Position numbers and translations under genes: made by a program. Shown here piece after piece: positions 5,700-8,970 of a stretch of 8,970 bases of DNA. This DNA is from Alphaproteobacteria bacterium (lineage in GTDB: Bacteria; Pseudomonadota; Alphaproteobacteria; SMXP01), in contig JANQLI010000316.1 in assembly GCA_028280675.1 (NCBI GenBank), forward strand, positions 1-8,970. The letters are read 5' to 3'. The notes beneath the pieces are model-generated. The model was not told the origin of the DNA and did not search any database. It saw only the letters and a program-made list of their open reading frames with translations. The first letter of the stretch is position 1; every line of letters starts with the position of its first letter.

Positions 5700-8018
5700 T
5701 TAGAACCTTGTACCTGCACTAAACCGGAAACTTTCCGTTTTATCATAATCTTCTTTCATGAAGGCGTTAGCGAAGTCTAAACGGACCGGACCAAATGGCG
5801 AATCCCAGAAAATACTCACACCGCCTGAAGCCCGGATAGACATATCATCGACAATCATGGGTCCCGTATCAGAATCATCAAGTCCACCAAGTGTGCCAAA
5901 TTCGGTAAAGAGCGCGCCCTTCATACCAAATTCTTCAGGTAAACCCAAGGGGAACCGTAATTCCACTGTCCCAATGGCATAAGTCTTGCCACCCAGGGCA
6001 TCATCCGTCGCCAAGTCACGGGGGCCAATACCAGACACTTCAAAGCCGCGGAAACTGTTGCCGCCTTTAAAGAAGCGGTCATTCAGGCGTACATCTTCCC
6101 CACTCCAACCAAGCACGTGTCCAACATCACCGCGAAGACTTAAGACCCAATCTTGGGTGAACCCATGATAGATGGCCGCAGAGGCTTCTGTGCGTGAATA
6201 CTTCACGGACCCACCAAGACCGGCAACATCCTGAGATAGGCTCGCTTGCCAGCCGCCGGTTGGCGTGATCGGGTCATTTCTGTGGTCTGTTGCCCAGGTA
6301 AAGCCCGCGACAGATGTGGTTTCCTCACCAACTTGGTCACACACCCGGATCGAAATGATCCCAGAGGTACAGAGAACTTCCGACACCTTAATATCATCCT
6401 GACGGAAGGTGTAACGTAAAGACATGCTGGCGTATTCCGTCAGCGGGAAACCCATGCGCAGGCCGATACCCTGACTTTCTGTTTCAAAGCCAGATTCATC
6501 TTCGTAATCTGTTGTCAATTTGAAGATATCAAAGCCAGCCGCAAGACGACGGTTCAAGAAATATGGCTCGGTAAAGCGAATATCAATTTGTTGACGGCGG
6601 CCACTGAGCGTTGCCCGTAAGCGCAGGAACTGGCCACGTCCCAGCAAGTTGCGCTCAGAGATACTGAAGTCAGCAATGAAGTTATCCGTGGATGAGAAAC
6701 CTGCGCCAATGGAGAGCTCACCTGTGGATTGCTCTTCCACATCCACATTCAGAACGGAACGGTCAGGACGCGACCCTGGCTCTTCATTGATCTCAACCTC
6801 TTTAAAGAAGCCCAAGCCACGCACGCGTGCACGTGAGCGATCAATGAGAATTTTATTATACGCATCCCCTTCGACGAGACGGAACTCGCGGCGGATCACA
6901 CGGTCAAGGGTGCGCACATTCCCATTGATATTAATACGTTCAACATAAACGCGCGGGCCTTCGGAAATCTCAAATACAATATCAATGATGCGCTCTTCCC
7001 GGTTCCGCTTAATCCGTGGACGCACATCAACGAAAGCATAACCTTGAATGCCAGCGGCAAAAGTCATCGCCTCAACGATATTGTCGATTTGATCGGCGTT
7101 ATAGGTATCACCTGCATCAATCGCAATGATACGCGCCAAACGATCAGCATTGAGTTCTTTCAGTTCGGTTTCAACAGTGAGTTCACCAAATGTGTACTGC
7201 TCACCTTCATCAACCGTAATGGTCACATAGAAACTTTCGCGATCACGGGTCAGCTCAGCAACCGCCGACACAACGCGGAAATCGGCATAACCTTTCGAAA
7301 GATAAAACTTACGCAACTGCTCTTGGTCATAGGCCAACCGGTCAGGGTCGTAATTGTCATTGGTCTCGAGGAACTTCCACCATTTGGATTCCGCCGTCAC
7401 CATGACATCTTTCAGATCACCATCATCAAAAGCCTCATTGCCAATAAAGTTGATCTTATTGATGCCTGTTTCATCGCCCTCATTGATCTCAAACACCAGA
7501 TCAACACGGTTCTGCTCCAATTGAATAACTTTTGGGTTTACTGTCGCAGCGAAACGGCCAGACCGGCGATAAATCTCGAGAATCTTTTGCACATCCGCTT
7601 GCACTTTGGCGCGCGTATAAACAATGCGTGGGCGAAGCTGAATTTCTTCATAGAAATCGTCATCGTCCTTCGCTTTATTCCCTTCAAACACCACGCGGTT
7701 GATGATGGGATTTTCAACCACGGCAATCACAAGATTGCTGTCACGGCGCGTAATCGCGACGTCAGCAAACAGTCCCGTTGCAAAAAGGGTTTTGAGTGAC
7801 AAGTCGATCAGTTGCGCGTCAAAAGGATCGCCAGGCTGAATCACCAGATAAGACCCGACAGTGGCGGGCTCAATCCGCTGGTTGCCCTCCACTAAAATAC
7901 GCTGCACAACTCCACCCCCCAAGGCTTGAGCTGAGACTTGTTGTGTCATGAATGACGTTGTCGTAACCGTCACAGCAATGACAAATATTCCAAAAATAAC
8001 TCGGGCTAAACGTGTCAT
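5700..8018 (-). CDS. bamA: Outer membrane protein assembly factor BamA
   Basis: BamA is the Omp85-family core of the BAM complex and inserts beta-barrel proteins into the outer membrane. The 772-residue protein has a signal peptide (hydrophobic core about residues 7-23, probable cleavage after VSAQA near 32), five periplasmic POTRA repeats (about 36-105, 106-182, 183-271, 272-353, 354-429), and a C-terminal 16-stranded barrel (about 430-772). The barrel carries the Omp85 loop-6 RGF motif (657-659, in SFRGFEVSG) and ends in a terminal aromatic beta-signal (SFRFSAGTRF). Length is normal for the family. The start is firm: the ATG gives a good signal peptide, and an in-frame TAA lies 15 bases upstream. 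An AAAGG 12 bases before the ATG may be the ribosome site. It lies between rseP (57 bases) and ompH (5 bases), the standard order. Its only cysteines, 550 and 560, fall in one predicted surface loop. Confidence 0.97.
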   Translation of the reverse strand: MTRLARVIFGIFVIAVTVTTTSFMTQQVSAQALGGGVVQRILVEGNQRIEPATVGSYLVIQPGDPFDAQLIDLSLKTLFATGLFADVAITRRDSNLVIAVVENPIINRVVFEGNKAKDDDDFYEEIQLRPRIVYTRAKVQADVQKILEIYRRSGRFAATVNPKVIQLEQNRVDLVFEINEGDETGINKINFIGNEAFDDGDLKDVMVTAESKWWKFLETNDNYDPDRLAYDQEQLRKFYLSKGYADFRVVSAVAELTRDRESFYVTITVDEGEQYTFGELTVETELKELNADRLARIIAIDAGDTYNADQIDNIVEAMTFAAGIQGYAFVDVRPRIKRNREERIIDIVFEISEGPRVYVERININGNVRTLDRVIRREFRLVEGDAYNKILIDRSRARVRGLGFFKEVEINEEPGSRPDRSVLNVDVEEQSTGELSIGAGFSSTDNFIADFSISERNLLGRGQFLRLRATLSGRRQQIDIRFTEPYFLNRRLAAGFDIFKLTTDYEDESGFETESQGIGLRMGFPLTEYASMSLRYTFRQDDIKVSEVLCTSGIISIRVCDQVGEETTSVAGFTWATDHRNDPITPTGGWQASLSQDVAGLGGSVKYSRTEASAAIYHGFTQDWVLSLRGDVGHVLGWSGEDVRLNDRFFKGGNSFRGFEVSGIGPRDLATDDALGGKTYAIGTVELRFPLGLPEEFGMKGALFTEFGTLGGLDDSDTGPMIVDDMSIRASGGVSIFWDSPFGPVRLDFANAFMKEDYDKTESFRFSAGTRF

Positions 8019-8075
8019 GATCGCGCTATGCCTTTAATATCCCCACCAAAATAACTCAACCCCCCGTTCATCGCC

Positions 8076-8970
8076 CTAAAATTGAAACAGATGAACAAGG
8101 TCATTCCAGGTCGCAAAGACCATCATACTCAATACTAAGGCTATCCCGATTCGGAAGCCATAGTCTTGCGCGCGCTCGTTGAGGGGTTTTCCGGCTACGG
8201 CTTCATAAGCGTAGAACAGTAAATGCCCCCCATCAAGCATCGGAATTGGCAATAAATTGATAAAGCCGATACTGACGGACAAAATAGCCGCTAGATTTAT
8301 CAATGCTGCCAATCCAATTGTGGCTACTTGACCAGAGATTTGCGCAATACGCAATGGTCCACTTATCTGGCCCGCATCTTCTTTTCCCTGAAAGAGGCGG
8401 CCGAGGAAGACCACTGTGCGATCAATAATGAACCAGGTCTGCCCAGCCCCCTTTGCCAGAGCTTCCGGCAAAGGATAACGGACTTTGCTGAAATTATCTG
8501 GGGTGCCATCCCGGCCAATGCCCAATCGCCCAATACTGATCGGATTGCCAAATGGATCGACGTCTTTGACACGTTCCGGCGTTGCGAGCAAAACGAGCTC
8601 TTGGCTATTGCGCTCGACGATAAGGGAAATCTCCGTATCGGAGCTTAGGCTAACAATATTGACCATCTGATCAAAGGATTCGATTTCTTTGCCATCAATC
8701 TCCTTGATGATGTCACCGACCATTATCCCTGCACGTTCCGCTGCACTGCCTTCTTGTATCGAATCCACCCGTGGGCTCAGCACGTTCTGGCCAATGATCC
8801 AGAAGAAAAATGTGAAGATAATGATCGCTAAGAGAAAATTTGCGAATGGCCCTGCGGCAACAATCGCCGCCCGTTGGTAGAGTGGCTTGAAGTGAAAACA
8901 CTCCGCCTGCTCTTCCTTGGTCATACGCGCTTTTTCTTCTTCAAGCTGCTTCTGATCCGGCGTATTGGCG
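8076..8970 (-). CDS. rseP: Site-2 zinc metalloprotease RseP/MmpA, C-terminal part (5' end outside window)
   Basis: RseP is an inner-membrane intramembrane protease that cleaves transmembrane segments, such as that of anti-sigma factor RseA in E. coli; the Caulobacter orthologue MmpA cleaves PodJ. About 297 codons are visible, and the frame stays open to the window edge, so the ATG at 8922-8924 is internal. Missing are the N-terminus and the zinc-binding HExxH motif. Visible parts, numbered from that internal Met, are the typical FHFKPLYQRAAIVAAGPFANFL block (11-32), a membrane segment (about 28-46), one PDZ domain (about 50-135), the second catalytic motif NLLPIPMLDGG (223-233) with the metal-binding Asp231, flanking membrane segments (about 200-222 and 256-275), and the conserved ending WNDLVHLFQF. 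The single PDZ domain is as expected for alphaproteobacterial members and differs from the two of E. coli RseP. It lies just upstream of bamA in the usual order. Substrate is unknown. Confidence 0.95.
   Translation of the reverse strand, partial: ANTPDQKQLEEEKARMTKEEQAECFHFKPLYQRAAIVAAGPFANFLLAIIIFTFFFWIIGQNVLSPRVDSIQEGSAAERAGIMVGDIIKEIDGKEIESFDQMVNIVSLSSDTEISLIVERNSQELVLLATPERVKDVDPFGNPISIGRLGIGRDGTPDNFSKVRYPLPEALAKGAGQTWFIIDRTVVFLGRLFQGKEDAGQISGPLRIAQISGQVATIGLAALINLAAILSVSIGFINLLPIPMLDGGHLLFYAYEAVAGKPLNERAQDYGFRIGIALVLSMMVFATWNDLVHLFQF

Noticed and set aside
6821..6830. Perfect 10-base palindrome GCACGCGTGC inside bamA
   Set aside because: It is explained by codons for Ala-Arg-Val-Arg in the conserved fifth POTRA region. 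It is isolated and has no partner site nearby.
7044..7799. Long open frame of about 250 codons on the plus strand, opposite bamA
   Set aside because: It lies wholly within the well-supported bamA reading frame, its translation matches no family I recognise, and it has no operon context. It is a shadow of codon bias in bamA.
1..8970. Search for a novel system (defence cassette, mobile element, CRISPR, RNA gene)
   Set aside because: Nearly the whole window is filled by recognisable housekeeping envelope genes in a conserved order, with no spare space or foreign-looking gene to support such a claim.

Overview
The window is a stretch of conserved Gram-negative envelope genes, almost certainly from an alphaproteobacterium of moderate GC content (roughly 50 % where I counted by hand). 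The main evidence is the gene order, read on the minus strand from high to low coordinates: rseP/mmpA (site-2 protease), bamA, ompH/skp, lpxD, fabZ, lpxA, lpxI, lpxB. Having lpxI (the DUF1009-type UDP-2,3-diacylglucosamine hydrolase) between lpxA and lpxB, in place of a separate lpxH, is typical of Alphaproteobacteria. I cannot name the genus from this window.

Layout. At the left edge, on the plus strand, is the 3' part of an SRPBCC/AHSA1-type gene (1-493). It runs tail to tail into the end of lpxB, with 10 bases between the stop codons. From 504 to the right edge everything is on the minus strand: lpxB (504-1682), lpxI (1679-2557), lpxA (2590-3390), fabZ (3405-3866), lpxD (3885 to about 4919), ompH/skp (5047-5694), bamA (5700-8018), and the C-terminal part of rseP, which runs off the window (8076 to beyond 8970). 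Spacings are short: a 4-base overlap for lpxI/lpxB, 5 bases for bamA/ompH, 14-32 bases inside the lipid A cluster, and 57 bases for rseP/bamA. The one longer gap, between ompH and lpxD, holds two inverted repeats. There is no gene-free stretch over 300 bases, and I see no rRNA, tRNA, insertion sequence, CRISPR array or other mobile DNA.

How the genes work together. LpxA, LpxD, LpxI and LpxB carry out four steps of lipid A synthesis: the first O-acylation, the N-acylation, removal of UMP, and disaccharide formation. LpxC, needed between LpxA and LpxD, is not in the window. FabZ feeds fatty acid elongation and competes with LpxA and LpxD for 3-hydroxyacyl-ACP. BamA inserts outer-membrane beta-barrels, Skp escorts them across the periplasm, and RseP is the intramembrane protease of envelope signalling. 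The cluster therefore links outer-leaflet lipid supply with outer-membrane protein assembly.

I found no undescribed biological system. What deserves a second look is small-scale: a double hairpin leader between ompH and lpxD, an uncertain lpxD start, a strong hairpin with a T-rich tail inside the start of ompH, the AT-rich composition of ompH, and a cysteine pair in a predicted surface loop of BamA.
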